Shown: one piece after another, positions 1-5,673 of the stretch
Numbering within the stretch: position 1 is the first letter of the stretch
How the letters are laid out: each line of letters opens with the position of its first letter
Assembly: GCA_937868455.1 (NCBI GenBank)
Contig: CALMMO010000246.1
Span: 1-8,425 of the forward strand
Source: an uncultured Marmoricola sp.
GTDB lineage: Bacteria > Actinomycetota > Actinomycetes > Propionibacteriales > Nocardioidaceae
Direction: 5' to 3'
DNA: 8,425 bases
The notes under the pieces: generated by a model
What the model saw: only the letters and a program-made list of their open reading frames with translations
Databases searched by the model: none
What the model was told of the DNA's origin: nothing
Program-made: the position numbers and the translations under genes

Positions 1-281
1 GGCGATGAGGGATCAACCGCCAACACACCCACCCGCTTGCCAGCGGCGCGCAACGCGCCGACCAGCGCACTGGTTGAGGTGGACTTGCCCACGCCCGGCG
101 AACCCGTGATGCCGACGATGTGGGCGTGCCCACTGTGCGGCGTCAATGCGGTCATGACCTCACGAAGCAACGGTGAAGCATCTTCGACAAGGGTGATCAG
201 TCGAGCCACCGAGCGGGCATCGCCAGCTCGGGCCTTCGTCAGCAACTCCGAGACGTCATGCGACGTCCGGGTTCGGCTCAT
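1..281 (-). CDS. meaB: MeaB/ArgK-type GTPase, methylmalonyl-CoA mutase chaperone (5' part; runs off left edge)
   Basis: Only the first 93 codons are in the window; the gene continues beyond base 1. The N-terminal helical stretch (about residues 1-52) leads into a P-loop, [12 protein letters not shown] (57-68, Lys66), then [13 protein letters not shown] (81-93), the conserved VDPSSP segment of the MeaB/ArgK G3E GTPases. MeaB binds B12-dependent acyl-CoA mutases, gates cofactor loading using GTP, and protects or reactivates the enzyme; it is cytosolic. The ATG at 281-279 overlaps the TGA of the upstream thiolase gene (280-278) by 4 bp, so the two are probably co-transcribed and translationally coupled. 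The epimerase and Ccr genes nearby support a role with methylmalonyl- or ethylmalonyl-CoA mutase rather than the old arginine-transport (ArgK) annotation. The mutase itself is not visible here, so its exact partner is inferred. Confidence 0.9.
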   Translation of the reverse strand, partial: MSRTRTSHDVSELLTKARAGDARSVARLITLVEDASPLLREVMTALTPHSGHAHIVGITGSPGVGKSTSTSALVGALRAAGKRVGVLAVDPSS

Positions 282-1468
282 CCCTTGGGCACGCGGATGA
301 TCAAGGCGTCGCCCTGACCGCCGCCACCACACAGGGCAGCCGCGCCAATGCCGCCGCCACGGCGCTTGAGCTCGTGAGCCAGGTGCAACACGATGCGCGC
401 GCCTGACATGCCGACCGGGTGTCCCAGCGCGATGGCACCGCCGTTGACGTTAACGATGTCACCGCTAACGCCAAGCTGACGAGCCGACTCGATGCCCACG
501 GCCGCAAATGCCTCGTTGAGCTCGAACAAGTCGATGTCGCTGACCGCGATGCCTTCCTTGGCTGTGGCTGCCTCGATCGCTCGAGCCGGCTGCAACTGCA
601 AGGTTGAGTCAGGGCCAGCCACCTGGCCAGAGGCGCCGATCTCGGCGAGCCACTCGATCCCGAGTTCCTCCGCCTTGGCCTTGCTCATCACGACAACTGC
701 GCACGCTCCGTCAGAGATCTGCGAACTCGAACCTGCGGTAATCGTGCCCTCACGGGCGAACGCTGCACGCAACTTGCCCAGCGACTCAGCAGTGGTCTCG
801 CCTCGGATGCCCTCGTCTTTGCTGACCACGATCGGGTCGCCTCGACGCTGGGGCACCTCCACTGGCACGACCTCGTCGTCAAAGACGCCGTTGGTCCATG
901 CGGCTGCGGCCAACTGGTGGCTACGTGCGGAGAACTCGTCTTGTTCCTCACGGGTCAGACTGGCCCCGGCCGCGTTGCAGGCCTCGGTCAGGTTGCCCAT
1001 GCCTTGGTTGGTGAACTGGTCCCACAAGGCGTCGTAGGCCATCGAGTCGACCAGGGTGTTGTCGCCGTACTTCAAACCCTCACGCGACTTGGGCAACAGG
1101 TGCGGGGCGTTGGTCATCGACTCCATGCCACCGGCAATCACGATCTCGTGCTCACCTGCACGGATCAGTTGGTCAGCCATCGCGATGGCGTTGATGCCCG
1201 AGAGGCAGACCTTGTTGATCGTGATCGATGGCACGGTCATCGGGATACCGCCCTTGACGGCTGCCTGGCGAGCGGTGATCTGCCCGGAGCCTGCCTGGAT
1301 GACCTGACCCATGATCACGTAATCGACCTGGTCACCACTGATGCCTGCCTTAGCCAGCGCGCCCTTGATGGCCACGCCACCCAAATCGGCGGCCGCGAGG
1401 TCCTTGAGTCCGCCAGAGAGGCGACCAATCGGGGTGCGTGCTCCAGCAACAATGACGGATCCGGACAT
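278..1468 (-). CDS. acetyl-CoA C-acetyltransferase (biosynthetic-type thiolase)
   Basis: This 396-residue protein has the normal length for thiolase family II enzymes that condense two acetyl-CoA to acetoacetyl-CoA, or run the reverse cleavage. Visible motifs: [14 protein letters not shown] at the N-terminus (7-20), nucleophilic Cys88 in [14 protein letters not shown] at 318-321, [10 protein letters not shown] with His350, and Cys380 in the C-terminal [10 protein letters not shown]. The full catalytic set is present. I chose the ATG at 1468 because GGAG lies 7 nt upstream (1479-1476) and the protein then begins [13 protein letters not shown], as expected for the family. An in-frame GTG at 1513 would add 15 residues without a good ribosome site. 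The stop overlaps meaB by 4 bp. With Ccr and the epimerase nearby, the likely job is the first step of acetyl-CoA assimilation or butyryl/ethylmalonyl-CoA formation; a beta-oxidation role cannot be excluded. Confidence 0.93.
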   Translation of the reverse strand: MSGSVIVAGARTPIGRLSGGLKDLAAADLGGVAIKGALAKAGISGDQVDYVIMGQVIQAGSGQITARQAAVKGGIPMTVPSITINKVCLSGINAIAMADQLIRAGEHEIVIAGGMESMTNAPHLLPKSREGLKYGDNTLVDSMAYDALWDQFTNQGMGNLTEACNAAGASLTREEQDEFSARSHQLAAAAWTNGVFDDEVVPVEVPQRRGDPIVVSKDEGIRGETTAESLGKLRAAFAREGTITAGSSSQISDGACAVVVMSKAKAEELGIEWLAEIGASGQVAGPDSTLQLQPARAIEAATAKEGIAVSDIDLFELNEAFAAVGIESARQLGVSGDIVNVNGGAIALGHPVGMSGARIVLHLAHELKRRGGGIGAAALCGGGGQGDALIIRVPKG

Positions 1469-1475
1469 GAACAAT

Positions 1476-1479
1476 CTCC
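1476..1479 (-). promoter_or_regulatory. ribosome binding site that fixes the thiolase start
   Basis: On the minus strand TTGGAGA is followed by 7 nt and ATG (1468-1466). It favours this start over the in-frame GTG at 1513. Confidence 0.7.
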
Positions 1480-1542
1480 AATCGATAAGCGTATGGCGAC
1501 GATACCGAGCCACTGGGCGCTTGAGGCACCCCCCTGAACTGA

Positions 1543-1554
1543 GTGACCGGTCAC
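1543..1554. promoter_or_regulatory. candidate operator, perfect palindrome GTGACCGGTCAC
   Basis: A perfect 12-bp inverted repeat, with one further G/C pair beyond an A/A mismatch. It lies in the divergent gap, 74 bp upstream of the thiolase start and 42 bp upstream of the epimerase start. A GACCGGTC core is typical of sites for TetR-type repressors of acyl-CoA metabolism in actinobacteria. That link is inference; no regulator gene is adjacent. Confidence 0.45.
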
Positions 1555-1577
1555 ACCTCGTTGTCGGAGGCCAATAG

Positions 1578-1619
1578 ATGCAGCCACGATTGAGTCATGA
1601 CTTTGTTCACCCACATTGA
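1578..1619 (+). other. candidate 13-codon upstream ORF overlapping the epimerase start
   Basis: The strong Shine-Dalgarno GGAGG (1566-1570) is 7 nt from an ATG at 1578, not from the epimerase ATG at 1597. That ATG opens a frame encoding [13 protein letters not shown], ending at TGA 1617-1619, in a different frame and overlapping the first 23 bases of the epimerase gene. The epimerase ATG has only a weak GATTGAG upstream. This may be a regulatory uORF or a re-initiation device; chance is possible. It is unlikely to be a functional peptide. Confidence 0.35.
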
Positions 1620-2022
1620 TCACGTCGGCATGGCGGTCCCTGACCTTGACGTTGCCATCGCGATGTACCGCGACACCTTTGGCATGGCACTCCTGCACGA
1701 GGAGACCAACGAAGAGCAAGGAGTGCGCGAGGCGATGATGGGTGTCGGCGATTCCGGATCCTGCGTGCAGTTGCTCGCCCCACTCTCCCCTGAGTCGACC
1801 ATCGCGAAATTCCTCGACCGCAACGGACCCGGCATCCAGCAGGTCGCCTACCGAGTCGACGATATCGATGCCGTCTGTGCCACGCTGCGCGAGCGCGGCG
1901 TGCGCGTGTTGTACGACGTGCCCAAGCGCGGCACCTCCAACTCCCGCGTCAACTTCATCCACCCCAAAGACGCTGGCGGAGTGCTCGTGGAACTCGTCGA
2001 ACCTGGAACTACCGACCACTGA
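1597..2022 (+). CDS. mce: methylmalonyl-CoA/ethylmalonyl-CoA epimerase
   Basis: A single-domain 141-residue vicinal-oxygen-chelate (glyoxalase-fold) protein. It interconverts the 2S and 2R epimers of methylmalonyl-CoA, and in Ccr pathways also of ethylmalonyl-CoA, feeding the B12 mutases. Two beta-alpha-beta-beta-beta modules are recognisable, about residues 5-62 and 78-135. Aligned from memory with the Propionibacterium shermanii enzyme, metal ligands are His9 (HIDHVG), Gln58 (CVQLL) and Glu132 (VLVELVEP); Glu45 matches the proposed catalytic glutamate. The fourth ligand, His91 there, is Gln82 here (GIQQVAYRV), a change I recall in other actinobacterial members. The C-terminal RVNFIHPKDAGGVLVELVEP is a strong family signature. 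An in-frame TGA at 1591-1593 leaves ATG 1597 as the first start. Its ribosome site is poor and it overlaps a small uORF. It is divergent from the thiolase-meaB pair and probably shares regulation with it. Confidence 0.92.
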   Translation: MTLFTHIDHVGMAVPDLDVAIAMYRDTFGMALLHEETNEEQGVREAMMGVGDSGSCVQLLAPLSPESTIAKFLDRNGPGIQQVAYRVDDIDAVCATLRERGVRVLYDVPKRGTSNSRVNFIHPKDAGGVLVELVEPGTTDH

Positions 2023-2038
2023 GAGATCAGCCATCTGA

Positions 2039-2067
2039 GGGGATCATGCACCTTTGCCTTGGTCCCC
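2039..2067. terminator. candidate bidirectional terminator between convergent genes
   Basis: GGGGATC (2039-2045) can pair with GGTCCCC (2061-2067): 7 bp including one G-U wobble, with a 15-nt loop. It sits in the 71-bp gap between the convergent epimerase and secreted-protein genes. There is no U-tract, which is common in actinobacterial terminators but leaves the call weak. Confidence 0.4.
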
Positions 2068-2093
2068 CCAGTCGTCAAGCGCTCCTGGCATGG

Positions 2094-2726
2094 CTAGACC
2101 AGCGCGACCCCATCAATGACCGTGTAGTCATAAGTGTTGGTGATGGTGGAACCCCCGGAATAGCTAGCAGTGACGGTCCATGTGCCACTGCGCGGGATAA
2201 AGGGTTTGTCTGATCCGTTGTAGGTCGCAGTGCTGATTTTCACAACGGTCGTCCCGGCCACGCCAGTCGTCACAGTTGCGATGCGCTGGGTTGGTGATTC
2301 GCCGAACCCTGAAGTCTGGGACGCTGGGGAGAATCCGATCATGTAGTTGTTCTCCGAATCCTTCACCTGATCGCCGGAGACCACGAGAGTGACACCAGGG
2401 ACCACCTCACCACACGCCCGGACTTCAATCGTCATATTGACCACAGGATTGGTAACACCGCCAGTGACATTCGACAACGGGTCAGTGTTGGTGTTGGAGT
2501 TCGCGTTCTTCGAGTCACGAATCGTCAATTTGCCGCTGCTGTCTACAGACGTTCCTGCGTCCAATGCCGGAGCCAGCACCTTGATTACTGGCGTGCAGCT
2601 CAACGCGTACGCCGGGGCTGTCGAAGCGGCAAGCACGGTAGGAAGAGTCCACGCGGTGACGAGAGCCACTCGGCGACGGTCTATGGCAGGACCTGTTGGC
2701 CCTCGCGAATCACTTGGCCCCTCCAC
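2094..2726 (-). CDS. exported Ig-like protein of unknown function, twin-arginine-like signal peptide
   Basis: I do not recognise a named family. The 210-residue product begins with a polar segment, then RRR (17-19), a hydrophobic core VALVTAWTLPTVLAAST (20-36) and an AYA cleavage motif (39-41). This is the arrangement of Tat-like signals on small actinobacterial surface proteins. The mature part is rich in Thr, Ser, Val and Gly; its end, SGTWTVTASYSGGSTITNTY (180-199), reads like the last strands of a bacterial Ig-like domain. The only cysteines are Cys44 and Cys105, which could form a disulfide; ALSC (41-44) is a poor lipobox. Asn/Ser/Thr-rich residues 71-90 look like a linker. The start is GTG, the first possible one after an in-frame TGA, with no upstream ribosome site but a TATCCT box 7 nt away, suggesting a leaderless message. 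Local G+C (55% in 2101-2220) is below its neighbours. The gene interrupts a metabolic block, and no partner is apparent. Confidence 0.75.
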   Translation of the reverse strand: MEGPSDSRGPTGPAIDRRRVALVTAWTLPTVLAASTAPAYALSCTPVIKVLAPALDAGTSVDSSGKLTIRDSKNANSNTNTDPLSNVTGGVTNPVVNMTIEVRACGEVVPGVTLVVSGDQVKDSENNYMIGFSPASQTSGFGESPTQRIATVTTGVAGTTVVKISTATYNGSDKPFIPRSGTWTVTASYSGGSTITNTYDYTVIDGVALV

Positions 2727-2733
2727 CTGAGTC

Positions 2734-2739
2734 AGGATA
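2734..2739 (-). promoter_or_regulatory. candidate -10 box (TATCCT) of the exported-protein gene
   Basis: On the minus strand TATCCT fits the actinobacterial TANNNT pattern and ends 7 nt before the GTG start, so transcription would begin at or beside the start codon. No convincing -35 hexamer was found at 16-18 bp. Confidence 0.4.
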
Positions 2740-2774
2740 ACTGCAGATCAAGCAGTGTTGGCCACGCAAGTTGC

Positions 2775-2790
2775 TGGTCAGTGTCGACCA
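2775..2790. repeat. inverted repeat TGGTC-N6-GACCA in the divergent gap
   Basis: Perfect 5-bp arms separated by 6 bp, 49 bp upstream of the exported-protein start. It could be an operator for that gene, or chance given the short arms. Confidence 0.25.
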
Positions 2791-2907
2791 CAACGTCGGC
2801 GATGCACTTAGCCTTTTGGCTGATTCGAGTCGGGCTGCTTCGTCTGCGAACAAGCAACCCTCGGCTGACGCGTCTTAGATCACGTTGGACAACTGGTGAC
2901 CCGGACT

Positions 2908-2935
2908 GTGACTGGCCAGTAAGTTTGATTATTAA
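2908..2935 (+). promoter_or_regulatory. candidate ccr promoter with an internal palindrome
   Basis: GTGACT (2908-2913) and TATTAA (2930-2935) are 16 bp apart and could be -35 and -10 boxes, placing the start of transcription about 20 bp before the ccr GTG. A perfect 10-bp palindrome, ACTGGCCAGT (2911-2920), lies in the spacer. Allowing one mismatch it extends to TGACTGGCCAGTAA (2909-2922), so a repressor bound there would block the polymerase. The hexamers are only moderate matches. Confidence 0.35.
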
Positions 2936-2951
2936 GCCCCCACAAAGCCCT

Positions 2952-2962
2952 AGGAGCCTCCT
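2952..2962 (+). promoter_or_regulatory. ccr ribosome binding site in a small inverted repeat
   Basis: AGGAG (2952-2956) is 6 nt from the GTG start, a near-ideal site that fixes the start. It is followed by C and its exact complement CTCCT (2958-2962), directly abutting GTG. In RNA this allows at most a 4-bp hairpin over the ribosome site. Confidence 0.75.
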
Positions 2963-4300
2963 GTGAAGCAGATCCTCGACGCCATCATGGCCGGAGACAC
3001 CGCTAGCGAAGACTTCGCGAACCTGCCCCTTCCTGAGCACTACCGCGCCGCGACTGTCCACAAGGACGAGGTCGACATGTTTGCCGGCGTGGCCAGCCGC
3101 GATAAGGACCCTCGCAAGTCCCTGCATGTTGAAGACGTTGCGTTGCCCGAACTCGGACCAGGTGAGGCTCTGGTTGCGGTGATGGCCAGCGCCATCAACT
3201 ACAACACTGTGTGGACCAGCATCTTCGAACCGCTGGCAACCTTCGGTTTCCTGGAGAGGTACGGCAAGATCAGTCCGCTCGCCAAGCGGCACGATCTGCC
3301 CTATCACGTCGTGGGTTCGGACTTGGCGGGCGTCGTACTCAAAACTGGGCTGGGCGTGCACTCGTGGAAGCCAGGCGACGAGGTCGTGGCCCACTGCCTC
3401 AGCGTTGAGCTTGAGAGCCCTGACGGTCACAACGACACGATGATGGACCCCGAGCAGCGCATCTGGGGCTTTGAGACCAACTTCGGTGGGCTGGCCCACG
3501 TCGCCTTGGTGAAGTCGAACCAGTTGATGCCCAAACCTGGTCACCTCACCTGGGAAGAGGCCGCCTCTCCGGGCCTGGTGAACTCCACCGCCTACCGCCA
3601 ACTTGTGAGCCGCAACGGCGCTGGCATGAAGCAGGGCGACAACGTCCTCATCTGGGGTGCCAGCGGCGGTCTGGGTGGGTTTGCCACGCAGTACGCCCTC
3701 AACGGAGGTGCGACCCCGATCTGTGTCGTCTCTAACGAGGAGAAGGCCGGCATTTGTCGCGCCATGGGTGCTGAACTCATCATCAACCGCTCGGAGGAGA
3801 ACTGGAAGTTCTGGAAAGACGAGAACACCCAGGACCCGCGCGAGTGGCGCAGGCTTGGCGCCAAGATTCGCGAATTGACCGGCGGCGAAGACCCCGACAT
3901 CGTCTTTGAACACCCCGGCAAAGAGACCTTCGGTGCCTCAGTGTTCGCGGCCCGCAAGGGCGGCACGATCGTCACGTGTGCCTCGACCAGCGGCTTCATG
4001 CATCAGTACGACAACCGCTACCTGTGGATGAACCTCAAGCAGATTGTCGGGTCACACTTCGCCAACTACCGCGAGTCGTGGGAAGCCAACCGGCTCATCA
4101 GCAAGGGCATGATCCACCCGACATTGTCGAAGACCTACACGCTCGACAACGTGGGGCAAGCAGCCCTCGATGTGCACCACAACACCCACCAAGGCAAGGT
4201 TGGAGTGCTGTGTCTAGCCCCCTCCGAGGGCCTGGGCGTGCGGGACGAAGAGATGCGAAGCAGACATCTTGGGGCGATCAACCGGTTCCGTGGCGTGTAG
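2963..4300 (+). CDS. ccr: crotonyl-CoA carboxylase/reductase
   Basis: A 445-residue medium-chain dehydrogenase/reductase that reductively carboxylates crotonyl-CoA with NADPH and CO2 to (2S)-ethylmalonyl-CoA. This is the hallmark step of the ethylmalonyl-CoA pathway and a source of polyketide extender units. The N-terminal substrate domain covers about 1-215, the Rossmann part about 216-380 with GASGGLGGFA at 232-241, and the C-terminal cap follows. Four CO2-pocket residues known from the Kitasatospora setae enzyme, Asn81 (INYNTVW), Phe170-Glu171 (GFETN) and His365 (GSHFANY), fall at the same numbers here, so this is a true carboxylase rather than a simple enoyl reductase. Other signatures are HVVGSDLAGVV (115-125) and MDPEQRIWGFETNFGG (161-176). 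The GTG start has an ideal AGGAG 6 nt upstream. It is divergent from the exported-protein gene, 101 bp ahead of the coiled-coil gene and close to epimerase, thiolase and meaB. A companion ethylmalonyl-CoA mutase is not in view. Confidence 0.96.
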   Translation: MKQILDAIMAGDTASEDFANLPLPEHYRAATVHKDEVDMFAGVASRDKDPRKSLHVEDVALPELGPGEALVAVMASAINYNTVWTSIFEPLATFGFLERYGKISPLAKRHDLPYHVVGSDLAGVVLKTGLGVHSWKPGDEVVAHCLSVELESPDGHNDTMMDPEQRIWGFETNFGGLAHVALVKSNQLMPKPGHLTWEEAASPGLVNSTAYRQLVSRNGAGMKQGDNVLIWGASGGLGGFATQYALNGGATPICVVSNEEKAGICRAMGAELIINRSEENWKFWKDENTQDPREWRRLGAKIRELTGGEDPDIVFEHPGKETFGASVFAARKGGTIVTCASTSGFMHQYDNRYLWMNLKQIVGSHFANYRESWEANRLISKGMIHPTLSKTYTLDNVGQAALDVHHNTHQGKVGVLCLAPSEGLGVRDEEMRSRHLGAINRFRGV

Positions 4301-4328
4301 TTCAACCCTAGGACTTGTTCTTATTCAG

Positions 4329-4349
4329 TTATCCGACACACTTATCCGA
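4329..4349 (+). repeat. direct repeat TTATCCGA x2 in the leader of the coiled-coil gene
   Basis: TTATCCGA occurs at 4329-4336 and 4342-4349, a 13-bp period, in a locally AT-rich stretch 53-73 bp upstream of the next start. A TAACTT (TANNNT) box follows at 4354-4359. This could be a direct-repeat activator site ahead of a promoter; no good -35 box was seen. Confidence 0.35.
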
Positions 4350-4364
4350 TAGTTAACTTCCAGT

Positions 4365-4380
4365 CGCCCTTGCTTGGGCG
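4365..4380 (+). other. small hairpin CGCCC-N6-GGGCG in the leader of the coiled-coil gene
   Basis: A 5-bp GC stem with a 6-nt loop, 21 bp before the ATG and 10 bp before AAGGGG. It has no U-tract and lies downstream of the likely promoter, so a leader structure is more plausible than a ccr terminator. Confidence 0.3.
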
Positions 4381-4401
4381 CCGTGCAACAAGGGGTACCT
4401 C

Positions 4402-5673
4402 ATGACCGACGGCCGTGGCCTGTCCATTTTCGACGACGGATCAAACGCCGATCAGCCGACGCAAGTTATTCCGGCAGTGACCGCCAGCACATCTCCGGCA
4501 CGCCCCCCGGCCCCCGCGACAGGCGCACCCACCTACGCCACACTGGGGATCATGAACTTCCCCATGAGCCGTCGCGGTGGATATGACAAAGACGCCGTTG
4601 ACCACAAGATGCAAGAGGTTTCAGCCGAGCGCACCGCGTTGACGTCCAGCTTGACTGAAGCGACCGCTAGCTTGACTGAAGCACGCAAGCGGGTTGCTGA
4701 CTTAGAAGCCGAGCTTCAACAACTCAAGGTCAAGGCAACCGAAGTCGAGAAGCCGTCGTACGCCGGCCTGGGTGGCCGCGCATCAGAGATGTTGCGCCTT
4801 GCTGAAGAGCAAGCCGATGAAGTGATGGGCAACGCCAAGATCCAGGCTGCCGCACTTTTGGAGCAGGCCTCACGTGATGCCGCCGCCACCCGCGCAGCCG
4901 CTGTGCGCGAAGCAGACGAGCAGCGCACCACCATGCACGCCGAGATCGAAGATCATCGGTCGCGCACCACCGCTGAACTCGACGCACAGCGCAAGCGCGA
5001 CCAAGACGAAGTCAACGACATGCGCGCTGCTGCCCAACGCGAAGCTGACCAACTCAAGCTCAGCATGGAGAAGGAAGCCGAAGCCCAACGGATGACCTCC
5101 GCTCGCGAGGCGGACAAGTCCAAGGCTGCCGCTGACCGCGAAGTGCACGAAGCTCGCCGGGCACTGGCCGTGGAAAAGGAACGCCTGGCGCGCGAGGCGC
5201 ACGAACACCACGAAGGTGCGGTCAACGAAACCGCCCGCCTGGTCAAGGAAGCTGAGGAGCGAGCCGCACAAGCCGAACTCCGCGCCCGCGAGACCACTGC
5301 GGCAGCGAACCTGCACCGGGACCAAACCGCAGCCGAGGCCGAGAGTCTGCTCACCCGCGCCAAGCGTGAGGCCGAGCAGATGCTGAAGGTCGCGCAGGCC
5401 GAAGCAGATGCGGTACGCAACGCTGGCCACGCTGACTCCGAAAAGGAACTCGCCGCCCTACGTGCAGAGGTCGACGTACTCACCAGCAAGCGTGACGGCA
5501 TCGCCGGGCAGCTTGGTGCACTCAGCAACCTCATGTCTGGCTTTGGCGACAAGGCCAAGGACGAGGCACCCAAGGCCGAGCCGAAGGCAGCTAAGGCCGC
5601 CAAGGTCGTCGAGGTTGAGGACGAGGCAGTTGAGGCTGAGAACGCCTCAGACGAAGGTGACGAGCACCAGTGA
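4402..5673 (+). CDS. FilP/Scy-like coiled-coil cytoskeletal protein with DivIVA-like N-terminus
   Basis: A cytosolic 423-residue protein of the actinobacterial filament-forming type, often misannotated as cellulose-binding protein. After a disordered Pro/Ala-rich leader (20-45) comes FPMSRRGGYDKDAVDHKM (53-70), the DivIVA-like box for polar or membrane attachment. A short coiled coil follows (72-115), then YAGLGGRASEMLRLAEEQAD (120-139), the second family signature, and a long Ala/Glu/Arg-rich coiled coil (about 140-375). The tail is Lys/Ala-rich (384-401) and then strongly acidic (403-423). FilP and Scy of Streptomyces form intermediate-filament-like scaffolds at growing poles. Length lies between FilP (about 310) and Scy (over 1,300), so this may be the single representative here. 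ATG 4402 has AAGGGG 6 nt upstream. The stop overlaps the AI-2E gene by 4 bp, indicating coupling. Adjacent epimerase, thiolase and meaB genes recall the S. coelicolor SCO5396-5400 region. Exact orthology to FilP or Scy is unresolved. Confidence 0.82.
   Translation: MTDGRGLSIFDDGSNADQPTQVIPAVTASTSPARPPAPATGAPTYATLGIMNFPMSRRGGYDKDAVDHKMQEVSAERTALTSSLTEATASLTEARKRVADLEAELQQLKVKATEVEKPSYAGLGGRASEMLRLAEEQADEVMGNAKIQAAALLEQASRDAAATRAAAVREADEQRTTMHAEIEDHRSRTTAELDAQRKRDQDEVNDMRAAAQREADQLKLSMEKEAEAQRMTSAREADKSKAAADREVHEARRALAVEKERLAREAHEHHEGAVNETARLVKEAEERAAQAELRARETTAAANLHRDQTAAEAESLLTRAKREAEQMLKVAQAEADAVRNAGHADSEKELAALRAEVDVLTSKRDGIAGQLGALSNLMSGFGDKAKDEAPKAEPKAAKAAKVVEVEDEAVEAENASDEGDEHQ
4648..4689 (+). 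repeat. tandem 21-bp (one-heptad) duplication inside the coiled-coil gene
   Basis: AGCTTGACTGAAGC occurs identically at 4648-4661 and 4669-4682, 21 bp apart. It encodes the successive heptads SLTEATA and SLTEARK (residues 83-96). Sequence after the first 14 bases of each unit has diverged. The period of exactly seven codons keeps the coiled-coil register. Confidence 0.7.

Noticed and set aside
1469..1513. 15-residue N-terminal extension of the thiolase from GTG 1513
   Set aside because: Thiolases start close to the VAGARTP motif, and a good ribosome site is present only for ATG 1468.
1315..2034. 239-codon minus-strand frame across the thiolase, gap and epimerase
   Set aside because: It crosses two well-supported genes in other frames and has no recognisable domain.
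2831..2861. Hairpin GGG-C-TGCTT / AAGCA-A-CCC as a terminator or riboswitch
   Set aside because: Only 8 bp with an internal mismatch, 11-nt loop, and it lies upstream of both candidate divergent promoters, so it would not be transcribed in either leader.
2885..2890. TTGGAC as the ccr -35 box
   Set aside because: The nearest plausible -10 boxes are 29 bp or more downstream, too far for a sigma-70-type promoter.
2732..3913. 393-codon open frame on the minus strand opposite ccr
   Set aside because: It lies antisense to a gene with complete Ccr motifs, and its translation shows no domain. Long antisense frames are expected in G+C-rich coding DNA.
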